From Streptomyces agglomeratus (GTDB lineage Bacteria; Actinomycetota; Actinomycetes; Streptomycetales; Streptomycetaceae): a stretch of 64,000 nucleotides of DNA. Shown piece by piece: positions 52,286 to 61,420 of the stretch. The stretch's first letter is position 1, and every line of letters begins with the position of its first letter. The stretch spans positions 1,427,001-1,491,000 of the forward strand of contig NZ_MEHJ01000001.1 of NCBI RefSeq assembly GCF_001746415.1, written 5' to 3'. Position numbers and translations under genes: made by a program. Below the pieces are notes generated by a model. That model was not told the origin of the DNA and did no database searches. It saw nothing but the letters and a program-made list of their open reading frames with translations.

Positions 52286-54370
52286 GTGACCACCACCCGC
52301 GAGACCAGCCCGGCCACGGCCCCGGTACCCGCACGGGCGGCGGCCTCGGCGCCGCCCGTGCTCGACCGCCGGCAGCGCAACATCGTCTTCGGGACGATCA
52401 TGCTCGGAATGCTGCTGGCCGCTCTGGACCAGACGATCGTCGGCACCGCCCTGCCGACCATCGTCGCGGAACTCGGCGGCGCCGAACACATGTCGTGGGT
52501 GGTCACCGCCTACCTGCTGGCGGAGACCGTCGCCACCGTCCTGGTCGGGAAGTTCGGCGACCTGTTCGGCCGCAAGCTCGTCTTCCAGGTCTCGGCCGTC
52601 GTCTTCATCACCGGTTCGTTCCTGTGCGGCCTCTCCGGCAACATGACCCTCCTGATCGCCTGGCGCGCCCTCCAGGGCGTCGGCGCGGGCGGGCTGATGG
52701 TCACTTCGATGGCGCTGATCGCCGACGTCATCCCGCTGCGCGAGCGCGGGAAGTACCAGGGCGCGATCGGCGCGGTCTTCGGCGTCGCCACCGTCATCGG
52801 CCCGCTGCTCGGCGGCCTGTTCACCGACCACCTGACGTGGCGCTGGGCGTTCTACGTCAACGTGCCGATCGCGATCGTCGTGGTCATCGCCGCCGCCCGC
52901 AACATCCCCGCGGTGCGCTCGGCTGCCCGCCCGGTCATCGACTACCTCGGCATCGCGCTCGTGGCGGTCGGCGCGAGCGCCCTGATCCTGGCGACCAGCT
53001 GGGGCGGCAACGAGTACGCCTGGGGCTCGGCCGTCATCATCGGCCTCTTCGCGGGCGGCCTGATCGCGCTCGCGCTGTTCTGTTACGCCGAGACGCGCGC
53101 CGTCGAGCCCATGCTGCCCATGCGGCTGTTCTCGAACCCGGTCTTCACCGTGTGCTCGATCCTCAGCTTCGTCGTCGGCTTCGCGATGCTCGGCGCGATG
53201 ATCTTCCTGCCGACGTATCTCCAGTACGTCGACGGGGACTCCGCCACGGTCTCGGGCGTCCGTACGCTCCCCATGATCGTCGGGTTGCTCATCGCGTCCG
53301 TCTTCAGCGGCAACGTCGTCAGCAAGACGGGCACGTACCGGATCTTCCCGATCGTCGGCTCGCTCGTCATGGGCATCGGCCTGCTCCTGCTGTCCCTGAT
53401 GGACACCGGCACCAGCACCTGGCTGGAGTCGCTCTACATGTTCGTGCTGGGCGTCGGGATCGGCCTGTGCATGCAGGTCCTGACGATCGCCGTGCAGAAC
53501 ACCGTCGAGTACTCCGACCTCGGGACGGCCACCTCCGGCGTCACCTTCTTCCGTACGCTCGGCATGTCGTTCGGCACCGCCGTCTTCGGCACCATCTACG
53601 CCAACTCCCTGCGGCCCAACCTGACCGCGGGCGTCACCGAGGCCGCCCGCGCCGGCGGGGCGGACCCGGGGGCCCTGACCGGGGCCGCGCAGAGCCCGGA
53701 GGGCGTGCACGCGCTGCCGCCCGCGCAGGCGGAGCCGATCGTGCAGGCGTACGCCGACTCGCTGCACACGGTGTTCCTGTGGACGGTCCCGGTCGCGGTC
53801 GTCGGCTTCGTGGTGTCGCTGTTCCTCAAGCAGGTCAAACTGCGTGACACCGCCCGCGCCGGGTCCACCGACATGGGTGAGGGGTTCGCGTCGCCCATGT
53901 CGGGCGATTCGGCCAAGCTGCTGGAGCTGTCCGTCGCGCAGATCCTCCGCGCCAAGGGGCCGGACACGGCTCGGTGGATCGTCAGCGGCTCCGACACCCG
54001 GCTGGACATCGCGGGCGCCTGGGCGGTCATGCAGGTGGCGCTGCTGACCCGCCTCGTCGGACACGCCAGCCTCGGGCTGATCGCCGCCCGCCGCAATGTC
54101 CCGCCGGAGGTGCTGCTGCCGGTCTTTGACCGGATGGTCGACGAGGGCTACCTCACCCGCGACGGCAACCTGCTCTCGCACACCCCGGCGGGTGAGCGGG
54201 AGGCCGAGGTGATCGGCGCGGCCTGGGGGCGGTGGCTCGGCGACCAGCTGGAGATGGACGGCGGCCGGCCGGGCAACGAGGAGCTGATGGCCGCCGTCGA
54301 CGCGATCGCCAAGCGGCTGCTCGTCGAGGACCTCGCCCAGGGCGAACTCCTGGGAGCCGGCCGCCGCTGA
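52286..54370 (+). CDS. DHA2 family MFS exporter with C-terminal winged-helix domain
   Basis: A 694-aa drug exporter. About 14 transmembrane helices (residues 30-530) with DHA2 marks: [34 protein letters not shown] and [18 protein letters not shown]. After the last helix and a basic stretch comes a cytoplasmic tail of about 150 residues that reads like a MarR-type winged helix ([46 protein letters not shown]). Such fused domains occur in Streptomyces exporters but their purpose is unknown. GTG at 52286 with GAGGG upstream. Exports an unknown drug or metabolite. Confidence 0.88.
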   Translation: MTTTRETSPATAPVPARAAASAPPVLDRRQRNIVFGTIMLGMLLAALDQTIVGTALPTIVAELGGAEHMSWVVTAYLLAETVATVLVGKFGDLFGRKLVFQVSAVVFITGSFLCGLSGNMTLLIAWRALQGVGAGGLMVTSMALIADVIPLRERGKYQGAIGAVFGVATVIGPLLGGLFTDHLTWRWAFYVNVPIAIVVVIAAARNIPAVRSAARPVIDYLGIALVAVGASALILATSWGGNEYAWGSAVIIGLFAGGLIALALFCYAETRAVEPMLPMRLFSNPVFTVCSILSFVVGFAMLGAMIFLPTYLQYVDGDSATVSGVRTLPMIVGLLIASVFSGNVVSKTGTYRIFPIVGSLVMGIGLLLLSLMDTGTSTWLESLYMFVLGVGIGLCMQVLTIAVQNTVEYSDLGTATSGVTFFRTLGMSFGTAVFGTIYANSLRPNLTAGVTEAARAGGADPGALTGAAQSPEGVHALPPAQAEPIVQAYADSLHTVFLWTVPVAVVGFVVSLFLKQVKLRDTARAGSTDMGEGFASPMSGDSAKLLELSVAQILRAKGPDTARWIVSGSDTRLDIAGAWAVMQVALLTRLVGHASLGLIAARRNVPPEVLLPVFDRMVDEGYLTRDGNLLSHTPAGEREAEVIGAAWGRWLGDQLEMDGGRPGNEELMAAVDAIAKRLLVEDLAQGELLGAGRR

Positions 54371-54387
54371 ACCGGACCGCTCCGGCG

Positions 54388-55506
54388 TTACGCCGTCGAA
54401 CCGACCCCGGCGTCCGCCGCGTTCCTGGGTGGCGGAACGGGCTCCGGCGGCTTCGTCTCCTCCTCCGGAGCCGCCCGCGCCGTGCGGACCAGCCGCGACG
54501 CGGCGAGCCAGAAGGTGGTCGGCAGGAACACCAGGTCACCGACGATCGTGATGGCCGAGAACATCGGCAGCGCCATCAGCAGGCCGATGCCGATGTGCGT
54601 GCTGAGCATGATGACGAGGATGCAGTACTTGAGCCGCCGGTTGAACACCAGCGCCGGGAACAGCATCTGCGAGAAGACGGTGACGTAGGCCATGAGGGCG
54701 GCGAAGGTGCCGTGACTCGCGACCCAGGCCGAGAGCTCGGGGAAGGTCGAGAAGTCGTCGTACATCATCGAGTAGTAGAGAGCCGTGCCGTTGCGCCACG
54801 ATTCGCCCTGGATCTTGTACATGGCGGCGGAGGCGTAGATCACCATGACCTGGAGCGCGATCATCGCCATGCCGCCGTTGTGCAGGACGGTGACCAGGCG
54901 GCGGCGGAGTTCCTCCGTCTCCTCGCCCCAGAAGACGAACCGCGACCCGGCTGCCTTCTTCCCCTCCTTCGCCCTGCGGGCGCGGCGGCGGGCGTCGAGC
55001 GACCAGTGGCGGCCCGAGGCGATGAAGAGCAGGAAGTTGGCGAACAGCAGGCTCAGCAGCGCCCAGCCGCTGTTGGCCATCGACCCTCGGATGTAGAACG
55101 CCACCACGAGGAACCAGAAGAGCACGGTCACCGCGCGGGTGCGCCAGCCGAGCATCAGCAGCGCGCTGGCGACGACGGCCAGCGCGTACCAGGCCCAGAA
55201 GACGAGAGCGCTGTCGGTGACGAGGAGCGAGTACCACCAGGAGAACGCGCCGTCCAGGCCGCGTGCCTCCATGGTCCGCTCGAAGAGGTCGGCCGTGAAC
55301 GGGGAGCCCGGCCCCCACAGACGGTCGGCGCGTACCGATTCGCGGAGCAGGTGGATCAGGTACAGGCCGCCGAGGCCGATACGGATCGCCGCCGCGCTGT
55401 AGGGCGCGAGCGGCTGGAGGGTCAGCTTCCGGGCGGTGTCCCGGACCTGGCGGCCGAGGCCACCGGCGGACTCCAGCCCCAGGGAGAGTGCTGCGCGTAC
55501 GGTCAT
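54388..55506 (-). CDS. HTTM domain membrane protein (VKOR/gamma-carboxylase-like)
   Basis: A 372-aa integral membrane protein with the HTTM (vitamin K-dependent carboxylase-like) fold. Markers: PYSAAAIRIGLGGLYLIHLLRE, FWAWYALAVVASALLMLGWRTR, AMYKIQGESWRNGTALYYSM (conserved HTTM block) and the late helix pair. About nine transmembrane helices. It shares four bases (ATGA) with the DUF5819 gene upstream, so translation is coupled. Function unknown; bacterial HTTM proteins are often encoded next to DUF5819. Confidence 0.85.
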   Translation of the reverse strand: MTVRAALSLGLESAGGLGRQVRDTARKLTLQPLAPYSAAAIRIGLGGLYLIHLLRESVRADRLWGPGSPFTADLFERTMEARGLDGAFSWWYSLLVTDSALVFWAWYALAVVASALLMLGWRTRAVTVLFWFLVVAFYIRGSMANSGWALLSLLFANFLLFIASGRHWSLDARRRARRAKEGKKAAGSRFVFWGEETEELRRRLVTVLHNGGMAMIALQVMVIYASAAMYKIQGESWRNGTALYYSMMYDDFSTFPELSAWVASHGTFAALMAYVTVFSQMLFPALVFNRRLKYCILVIMLSTHIGIGLLMALPMFSAITIVGDLVFLPTTFWLAASRLVRTARAAPEEETKPPEPVPPPRNAADAGVGSTA

Positions 55507-56129
55507 GGCCGGACCTTCCAGTATCCGAGGGTCTCGTACCGCGGGCGCGTGTCGGCGGCGTCGCCCGGGGTTCCGGGCGGCGGTATGCGGGTGCTCTTCA
55601 GGCGCAGCTGTACGGCCTGTCCCGGCTCCTCGCCCATGTCGTCGAGCCGCACCAGGACGACGTTCAGCAGATAGCGCGCGGAGCGGCCGGTGGCCCGGTC
55701 GGCGTTGGCGCGTGCCGCGTTGGTCCGGTACTGGGACACGGCCCGGCGCAGGACGAGCTGGTCCTCGATGCTGGGGAGCAGTTCACCCCGGTACGCGGCG
55801 TTGTCGTGCGCGGTGAGGTCGATCCACGGGCCGAACTCACCGTCGTCGTTCGCGCGCACTTCGAGGTGCTGGTTGTACTTGGAGGGCTCCGGGGCGAAGA
55901 TGCTCCAGTCCTGCGGGAACAGCGGCCGCATCCACCCGTTGACCTGCTGGGAGTAGGCCCTGGAGAGCGGGAAGTCCGTGGCGACGTAGAGCAGCAGCAT
56001 GCTCGAATGAACGAGCGCGACGAAGGCGACAAAAGCCGCGAACCACCGGACGATCCCGCGCCGCGACGCCCCGAGAGGCGTGCCTCTGGGAGCGAGTGGG
56101 TCGGGCGGCGGTATGACGGACTCGGCCAC
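55503..56129 (-). CDS. DUF5819 family protein
   Basis: A 208-aa membrane-anchored protein with one N-terminal helix (about 25-48, FAAFVAFVALVHSSMLLLYV) and an extracytoplasmic domain containing QDWSIFAPEPSKYNQHLEVRA, typical of DUF5819. The GTG at 56129 is preferred because GAGGAG stands seven bases before it; upstream GTG and ATG lack sites. It precedes and overlaps the HTTM gene. Role unknown, probably a partner of the HTTM protein in the membrane. Confidence 0.82.
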   Translation of the reverse strand: MAESVIPPPDPLAPRGTPLGASRRGIVRWFAAFVAFVALVHSSMLLLYVATDFPLSRAYSQQVNGWMRPLFPQDWSIFAPEPSKYNQHLEVRANDDGEFGPWIDLTAHDNAAYRGELLPSIEDQLVLRRAVSQYRTNAARANADRATGRSARYLLNVVLVRLDDMGEEPGQAVQLRLKSTRIPPPGTPGDAADTRPRYETLGYWKVRP

Positions 56130-56201
56130 TCTGGTTCTCCTCATGGTGCCCACGGATCACAACGGCGCCCAGGGTATCGACCCGCGCGCCGGCCCCCCGC
56201 G

Positions 56202-57260
56202 TCAGATCTCCTTGGCGGGCCATTCCAGCAGCCGGGCGCCGATCACCGCCGTCTGGAGGGTGTAGCGGTGCATGGGGTCGGCCGGGTCGGACCCCGTGAG
56301 CCGGTGGATGCGGTCCAGCCGGTAGGTCAGCGCCCGTACGCTCAGGCTGAGCCGGCGCGCGGCCTCCGCCGACACGCAGCCCGCGTCGAAGTACACGCTC
56401 AGCGTCTCCAGCAGCGGTTCGGCGCCGCCGCGGGCGCACCGCAGCGGTCCCAGCGCGCTGAGCACCAGGTCCGCCATCGCCTGCCGGTCGCGAGTGAGGA
56501 CCGGGAAGACCAGGAGGTCGGCGGCGCGGAGCACCGGGCTGTCGAGTGCCATCCGGTCGGCCAGTTCGAGGGCGTTCAGAGCCTCTTCGTACGAGTGGAC
56601 CACGCCGCCCGCGCCGGGGTGCGCGCGGCCGATCGCGACCCGGCCGCCGTCCGTGGCCGCGTGGGCCTGCTTGGCGAAGTGGTTGAGGACGTCGGTCTGG
56701 TCGCCGGGCACGATGCAGATGAGCCGGCCGTCCTTGGTGGCGAGCAGGATGCGGCGGTCGCCGAAGCGGCCGAGGAGTTCGCGGTCCACCCGGCGGGTGA
56801 CGTGGTCGGTGTCCTCGTACGCCTCCGGCCCTTCGGCCACGGCGACGGCGTGGGCCTGGGACAGGCGCAGGCCGAAGCGTTCGGCGCGGGCGACGAGGCG
56901 GCCGAGGTCGCTGCGGCCGTGGAGGAGATCGTCGATGAACTCGCGGCGGGCGGCCTCCTCCTGGCGTACGGCGAGCCGCTGGGCCCGCTCGTAGCCCTCG
57001 GCGAAGGCGTCGACGACCTGCTCCACCGCCGCGAGCACCCGGTCCGGCGCCGCCGACGCCCCGGGCCAGGCGGCGCGGGTGGCGGCCAGGTGGCGCCCGA
57101 CCAGCGCGCGCAGGCCGTGCCCCGCTTCGGCGGCCTGCTCCCCGAGGGCGCGCCGCGAGTCCAGCTCGTCCCTGGTGAGACGGCGGCCGGTGGCGGAGAC
57201 GTCCGCCAGGATCCGCGCGTACCCGGCCAGATACTCCTCGGATATTTCGGCCTCTGTCAC
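56202..57260 (-). CDS. PucR/CdaR-type transcriptional regulator
   Basis: A 352-aa regulator. The N-terminal half is helical; a GGDEF-like domain follows (about 170-265, RVAIGRAHPGAGGVVHSYEEAL); the C-terminal PucR helix-turn-helix reads YFDAGCVSAEAARRLSLSVRALTYRLDRI. Such proteins control sugar acid, purine or secondary metabolism. The GTG start follows GGGGAAG. It is transcribed toward the DUF5819/HTTM pair with 73 bp between, so it may regulate them or itself; not established. Confidence 0.85.
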   Translation of the reverse strand: MTEAEISEEYLAGYARILADVSATGRRLTRDELDSRRALGEQAAEAGHGLRALVGRHLAATRAAWPGASAAPDRVLAAVEQVVDAFAEGYERAQRLAVRQEEAARREFIDDLLHGRSDLGRLVARAERFGLRLSQAHAVAVAEGPEAYEDTDHVTRRVDRELLGRFGDRRILLATKDGRLICIVPGDQTDVLNHFAKQAHAATDGGRVAIGRAHPGAGGVVHSYEEALNALELADRMALDSPVLRAADLLVFPVLTRDRQAMADLVLSALGPLRCARGGAEPLLETLSVYFDAGCVSAEAARRLSLSVRALTYRLDRIHRLTGSDPADPMHRYTLQTAVIGARLLEWPAKEI

Positions 57261-57414
57261 ACGCTTCCCCGGGTTCCTGACGCCTTCTCGATGGGTCTCG
57301 ATGCGTCTTGGTGCTTGTGGATGCCTGTAGCTGTGCCGTTGACGGCCCCTTGACGGCTCCTCGACGCGGCCACTCGGCATGACAGGAGCATAGGGACCGG
57401 GCCGCACGGCGCTG

Positions 57415-59439
57415 TCAGCGCGACGCCGAGCCGGTGCGCGGCGCGGGCGTACGGCCCAGGAGTTCGGCCAGGCCACGGCGGGTGGCCGCGAGGACGACGC
57501 GGTCGTCGGAGCGCAGGACGTAGCCGGGGTGCAGGTCCCACACCAGGCGCGGCGGTCGTCCCGCGCCCCGGCCCCCGGCGTCGCCGCCGTCCTCGTCGGC
57601 GGCGCGGGCGGAGCCGAGGTCGTCGCGGCGGCCGTCGGGGGCCGCGGTGTCCAGGGCCAGGAGACGCCACGCACCGGAACTGAACGCCTCGGCGACCGTC
57701 CGGCCTTCGAGCTGCGGCAGGCCCGCCACTTCCACGGCGGCGAAGAGCAGCACCGTACGTTCGACCGGTATGGCACCGAGGATCTGACGGCCCATCATCG
57801 CTCCGGCGAAGGCGGGTGCCGCGAGGTGGGAGACGCTGCGGCTGCGGGTCAGGGCGCGGGGGTGGGCGGCGCGCAGGGTGCGGTAGACGGCGGTGGCGAA
57901 GTCGTCGTCGTACAGGCGCAGCGCCACGCGCAGGTCGGCCTTGACCGAGCGGCCGTACAGGGCGGCTTCGAGGTTGGTCGTGTCGGCGCTGGTGAGGGCC
58001 AGCATGGCGTGCGCGCGGTGGATCTTGGCGGCTTCGAGTACACCCTCCTGCGTGACGTCGCCGATCACCGTCGGTACGCGCAGGCGGCGGGCGAGCGCGA
58101 TGCCGCGCGCCTCGGGGTCCTCCTCCACGCACACCACCGGGATGTCGAGTTCGCGCAGCCTGGCCAGTACGCGGGTGCCGACCTTGCCGAGGCCCAGCAG
58201 GACGACGTGGCCGGAGAGTCCCCGGGGCGGGCGGCGCAGTCCGGAGGCGCTGCGCAGGGCGCCGAGGGCCTGGAGGACGGCGGCGACGAGCACGGGCAGC
58301 AGCAGCATCCCGGCCAGTCCGGCGAGGAGTTGAAGGATCTGACGCCCGGGCGGGGCGCCGACCGCCGGGTCGTTGATCGCGAAGAGGTCCAGCAGGGTGA
58401 CGTACGCGGCGTGCAGCGGATGGTCGCCGGTGGTGAGCCAGGACGCGACGGCGAGCCCGAGTACGGCGGCCGCGATGCCGGAGATCGCCCACCGCAGCCG
58501 GCGGGAGAAGAGTTCGGAGAGCGGAAGGCCCCGACCGGCGAGCGGGCCCGGCGGCGGCGTCGTGCCGGTGTGGGAGATCGCTTCGAGCACGATGGTGCCC
58601 CGGCCCGTGGCCTCGGCGACACTGCGGTCGTCGGGCAGCAGACGCGGCGCCTCCTCGCCGCTGCGGTCCGATCCCTCGGCGCCGGCGGGGTCGGTGGTGG
58701 TGGAGGAGAGCAGGGCGAGCGTGCAGATCCCGGGGTCCGCGACCTCACCCCGGGCCGGTGGGTTGCGTTCCACGGCGCGCAGGAGCAGTCCGTCGGCCTG
58801 GACGACCTTGCTGGTGCCCGCGACGGCGGTGGCGGCCAGGGCGGGGGCGGCGGTGTCGGCGTCCGAGAGCACGGTGGTCGCGGCGTCGAGGGCGGCGGCG
58901 TCGAGTCCGGGCGAGGCAAGAGCGGCGGCCTGGTCGAGGAGCTCTTCGAGGTGCTGGCCGAGTTTGCGGTTGTAGAGCCGGATGACCAGCCGCAGACGGG
59001 GGTTGAGGCGGCGGGCGGTCAGCGCGGCGCGGATGTTGGTCTCGTCGTCGTCGTGGACGAGGGCGAGCGCGGCGGCCCGCTCCACGCCCGCCTCCGCCAG
59101 TACGAGGTCGTCGAGCTCCCATGCCTCCACCACGCGTACGGCGTCCGTGGGCCGCTCGTCCTCGGTGTCCGCGCCACGGGCGGTCGGAGGCGCGGCGCCG
59201 GTGCGGTTCACGACGGCGGACACCCGCCCGAAGAGGGCGGACGCCCGGCCCGGCCCGCGTCCTGTGAGGGGTGCGGGGGCGTGACGCGTTTCGCGGGCGG
59301 GCGGCACGAGGAGGGTCACCCGCTCCCCGTACACCTCGCGCAGTTCGGCGGCCAGCCGGTGCGCGAGCGCGTCGTCGCCGCTGACGATCATGTGCTGCTC
59401 GTGGGGGCCGTGTTGCCCCTGGTGGGGAAGTGAGGTCAC
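57415..59439 (-). CDS. TrkA/RCK NAD-binding, ion-channel-like protein
   Basis: A 674-aa protein: N-terminal RCK-type NAD-binding domain (about 15-250, MIVSGDDALAHRLAAELRE and VRVVEAWELDDLVLAEAGV), two transmembrane helices (about 320-345 and 370-400) flanking a hairpin HAAYVTLLDLFAINDPAVG, and a second RCK domain (about 410-640) with VVLLGLGKVGTRVLARL (GxGxxG), ending in a TrkA-C-like part. The layout is that of an RCK-gated potassium channel or a CASTOR/Pollux-type protein, but the pore loop lacks TxGYG. The GTG at 59439 is chosen over the ORF start 44 codons upstream. Confidence 0.8.
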   Translation of the reverse strand: MTSLPHQGQHGPHEQHMIVSGDDALAHRLAAELREVYGERVTLLVPPARETRHAPAPLTGRGPGRASALFGRVSAVVNRTGAAPPTARGADTEDERPTDAVRVVEAWELDDLVLAEAGVERAAALALVHDDDETNIRAALTARRLNPRLRLVIRLYNRKLGQHLEELLDQAAALASPGLDAAALDAATTVLSDADTAAPALAATAVAGTSKVVQADGLLLRAVERNPPARGEVADPGICTLALLSSTTTDPAGAEGSDRSGEEAPRLLPDDRSVAEATGRGTIVLEAISHTGTTPPPGPLAGRGLPLSELFSRRLRWAISGIAAAVLGLAVASWLTTGDHPLHAAYVTLLDLFAINDPAVGAPPGRQILQLLAGLAGMLLLPVLVAAVLQALGALRSASGLRRPPRGLSGHVVLLGLGKVGTRVLARLRELDIPVVCVEEDPEARGIALARRLRVPTVIGDVTQEGVLEAAKIHRAHAMLALTSADTTNLEAALYGRSVKADLRVALRLYDDDFATAVYRTLRAAHPRALTRSRSVSHLAAPAFAGAMMGRQILGAIPVERTVLLFAAVEVAGLPQLEGRTVAEAFSSGAWRLLALDTAAPDGRRDDLGSARAADEDGGDAGGRGAGRPPRLVWDLHPGYVLRSDDRVVLAATRRGLAELLGRTPAPRTGSASR

Positions 59440-59539
59440 GCCACCAGGGTGCCCTGTGGTGTCCTGTCGCGGTGCCCGCCAGGGAAGTTGAGCCGCCGGA
59501 CGCGCGCGCGGGGCGGCTGCATCACCGGCGCCGCGCAGC

Positions 59540-59630
59540 GTGTCCGGGATCAGCCCTCGCCCGCGCGGCATGCCGTGTCCGGGATCAATCCTCGCCCGCG
59601 TGGCGTGTGTCCGGGGTCAGTCCTGGTCGC
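59540..59630. repeat. Tandem repeat at end of EndoIII-like gene
   Basis: GTGTCCGGG(A/G)TCA..CCT.G begins at 59540, 59575 and 59607, giving three units of about 32-35 bp. The last copy overlaps the 3' end of the nuclease-like gene, whose stop codon is within it; the other two are duplicates beyond the stop. Confidence 0.65.
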
Positions 59631-60306
59631 GCAGCTCGGCCGCGATGTGCCGGTCCAGTGCGGCCCGTACCAGCGCCGCCGCCAGCGCGGTCACCTCCCC
59701 CTCGGCGACGAGACCGGCCAGCGCGGCCGGGTCCGGGGGAAGCCCGAGGCGTTCCGCGCCCTGGAGAGCCTTCGCCCCGAAGTGCGGGGCCACCTCCGGC
59801 CACACGGCCTGGACCTCGCGCAGGAAGATGTCCGCGCCCGCCGGACCGAGTCCCGGCACCTCGCGCAGCAGGCGCCGCAGCGCCTCCGGGTCGCCGTCGG
59901 CGGCCTCGCGCAGGCGGCGCAGGTCGCCGCCGTACTTGTCGAGAACCAGCCGCGCCGCGTCTCCGAGTTGTGTCGCGGTCCGCTCGTCGTAACGGCGGTA
60001 CCCGCCCTCGCCGAGGGCGTCCACGCGCTGCTGCCACGTGGCACTCTCCATGCGGCGCGCGTCGCGCATGCCCGCGTCGTTCAGCGCGCGGGCGGCGGCC
60101 ACGGCGATCGGAGCCTGGATACGGGCGCTCAGCAGGCAGGACAGTACGAGCAGGCGGTAGAGCGGCTGTGGTGTGTCGCGCAGCCGGATGCCGGCCTCGG
60201 CCGCGTACGTGCGCCCGTGGGCGTCGAGCAGGTCCCGGACGGTGCGCTGCCGGCCACCGTGGCCACCGCCTCCGGAGCGGGCGCGGGCGCCTGACGCGGC
60301 GGTCAT
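59617..60306 (-). CDS. Endonuclease III-like HhH-GPD protein
   Basis: A 229-aa relative of endonuclease III/HhH-GPD DNA glycosylases. The helix-hairpin-helix LREVPGLGPAGADIFLREV is present near residue 150-170, after the family start YRLLVLSCLLSARIQAPIAVAAARAL. The C-terminal 4Fe-4S Cys cluster of EndoIII is absent, so it is a divergent, cluster-free branch. The expected catalytic Lys/Asp pair is not clearly preserved in the HhH region, so activity is uncertain. The ATG overlaps the end of the DUF3140 gene by four bases. Confidence 0.75.
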   Translation of the reverse strand: MTAASGARARSGGGGHGGRQRTVRDLLDAHGRTYAAEAGIRLRDTPQPLYRLLVLSCLLSARIQAPIAVAAARALNDAGMRDARRMESATWQQRVDALGEGGYRRYDERTATQLGDAARLVLDKYGGDLRRLREAADGDPEALRRLLREVPGLGPAGADIFLREVQAVWPEVAPHFGAKALQGAERLGLPPDPAALAGLVAEGEVTALAAALVRAALDRHIAAELRDQD

Positions 60307-60644
60307 GCCGGCTTGAGGGGGTCGTGCCCCAGCGTCATCAGCCGGCGCCGCCAGACACTGTCGCCCGCCGTGGGTTCGAGGTCGGTGCGCCGCTGGGCGC
60401 TGACGGTCTCCACCACCTGCCGCATGACCGCGACGTCGTCCTCGGTGAGATCCGTGCGCCGCTTGCGCAGGATGGCGAGCACCTGCCGCCCCTTGTCGGT
60501 CCCGGCCCGCTCGGGCAGCGGCTCGCCGCTCTCGTCGGCGCCACTGGTCCGCAGCCAGTCACTCAGCTCCTGCGACGTCATGTTCACCACCCGGTGAAAA
60601 TCGTCCCAGAGCGCTTCGAGTTCCAGCGCGGTGATGCCGTCCAT
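60303..60644 (-). CDS. DUF3140 family protein
   Basis: A 113-aa DUF3140 protein with ALWDDFHRVVNMTSQELSDWLRT at the start, then a basic helical middle (LAILRKRRTDLTEDDVAVMRQVVETVSAQRR) and a C-terminal HDP end. The family is thought to be DNA- or stress-associated but not characterised. ATG at 60644 is set by GGGAGG seven bases upstream. The stop overlaps the start of the EndoIII-like gene by four bases (ATGA), so the two are made together. Confidence 0.82.
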   Translation of the reverse strand: MDGITALELEALWDDFHRVVNMTSQELSDWLRTSGADESGEPLPERAGTDKGRQVLAILRKRRTDLTEDDVAVMRQVVETVSAQRRTDLEPTAGDSVWRRRLMTLGHDPLKPA

Positions 60645-60823
60645 GGCGTGCCTCCCGATGTTCATGGGTGGTGGTGCATGGGGTTCCCGGCGAACCGCCG
60701 CCATTTCGTCCGCAGTACCCCTCCCACGTGACCACAAACACCCCCAGAGCGGGACCAAGGGGACGGCGGGCTCGGGGTGCTCAAGAGCGCTGGTGCGCGA
60801 AGTCCGCTGATGGGTGAAGACCG

Positions 60824-61273
60824 CTAGTGGGTGAAGACCGCGTCGAGGTATACCCAGGCGCCCTCGTGACGTGTGAAGCGGCTCTGTTCGTGCAGGTCGC
60901 CGGGCTCGCCCCGGTGGGTGTAGTGGGCCCGGAAGGTGACCGTACCGGTGGTGTGGAAGGCGCTTCCCTCAGTGGTGGCCAGGATGTCCAGCCCCTGCCA
61001 GCGCATGTCCGGGTCGAGGTCGAGGCTCCGCGGCCTCGTGTCCGGGTGCCACGAGCGCATCAGGTACGCCGCGTCCCGCACGACGAACGCGCTGTAGCGC
61101 GAGCGCATGAGGAGCTCGGCCGTCGGCGCGGCGGCCGCGCCGGAGTGGAATCGGCCGCAGCATTCACCGTACGCGGCGGGGAGTCCGCACGGGCAGGGCG
61201 ATGCGGCGGCGAGGGGCGTGGCGGCGGGCCGGTTCAGGGGGCGGCTCGCACCGCGTGAACTGCGTCGGGACAT
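60824..61273 (-). CDS. YchJ family SEC-C zinc-binding protein
   Basis: A 149-aa YchJ/UPF0225 protein. An N-terminal SEC-C type zinc site CPCGLPAAYGECCGRFHSG (about 27-45) is followed by the NTF2-like domain with LMRSRYSAFVVRDAAYLMRSWHP and DLHEQSRFTRHEGAWVYLDA. Function unknown; YchJ may have roles in stress or thiol handling. The gene has no close partner on its strand; a strong start signal is not visible before the ATG. Confidence 0.85.
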   Translation of the reverse strand: MSRRSSRGASRPLNRPAATPLAAASPCPCGLPAAYGECCGRFHSGAAAAPTAELLMRSRYSAFVVRDAAYLMRSWHPDTRPRSLDLDPDMRWQGLDILATTEGSAFHTTGTVTFRAHYTHRGEPGDLHEQSRFTRHEGAWVYLDAVFTH

Positions 61274-61420
61274 GTCCCCATTGTGCCTGCGACCGGTGCG
61301 GCCCTTTCGCGCCAATGTGCGCGCTGGGCCCGCACGTGCCTTCCGGGCCCTGGGGGCCGCCCGTATTCTCCTGGGCCTGACGCGACAGTTACCGCCGGTA
61401 AGGCGACAGGGGGACGGGCC

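Noticed and set aside
52244..54181. 645-aa frame opposite the MFS gene
   Set aside because: Asp/Arg/Gly-rich mirror of a membrane protein gene; no hydrophobic pattern or domain.
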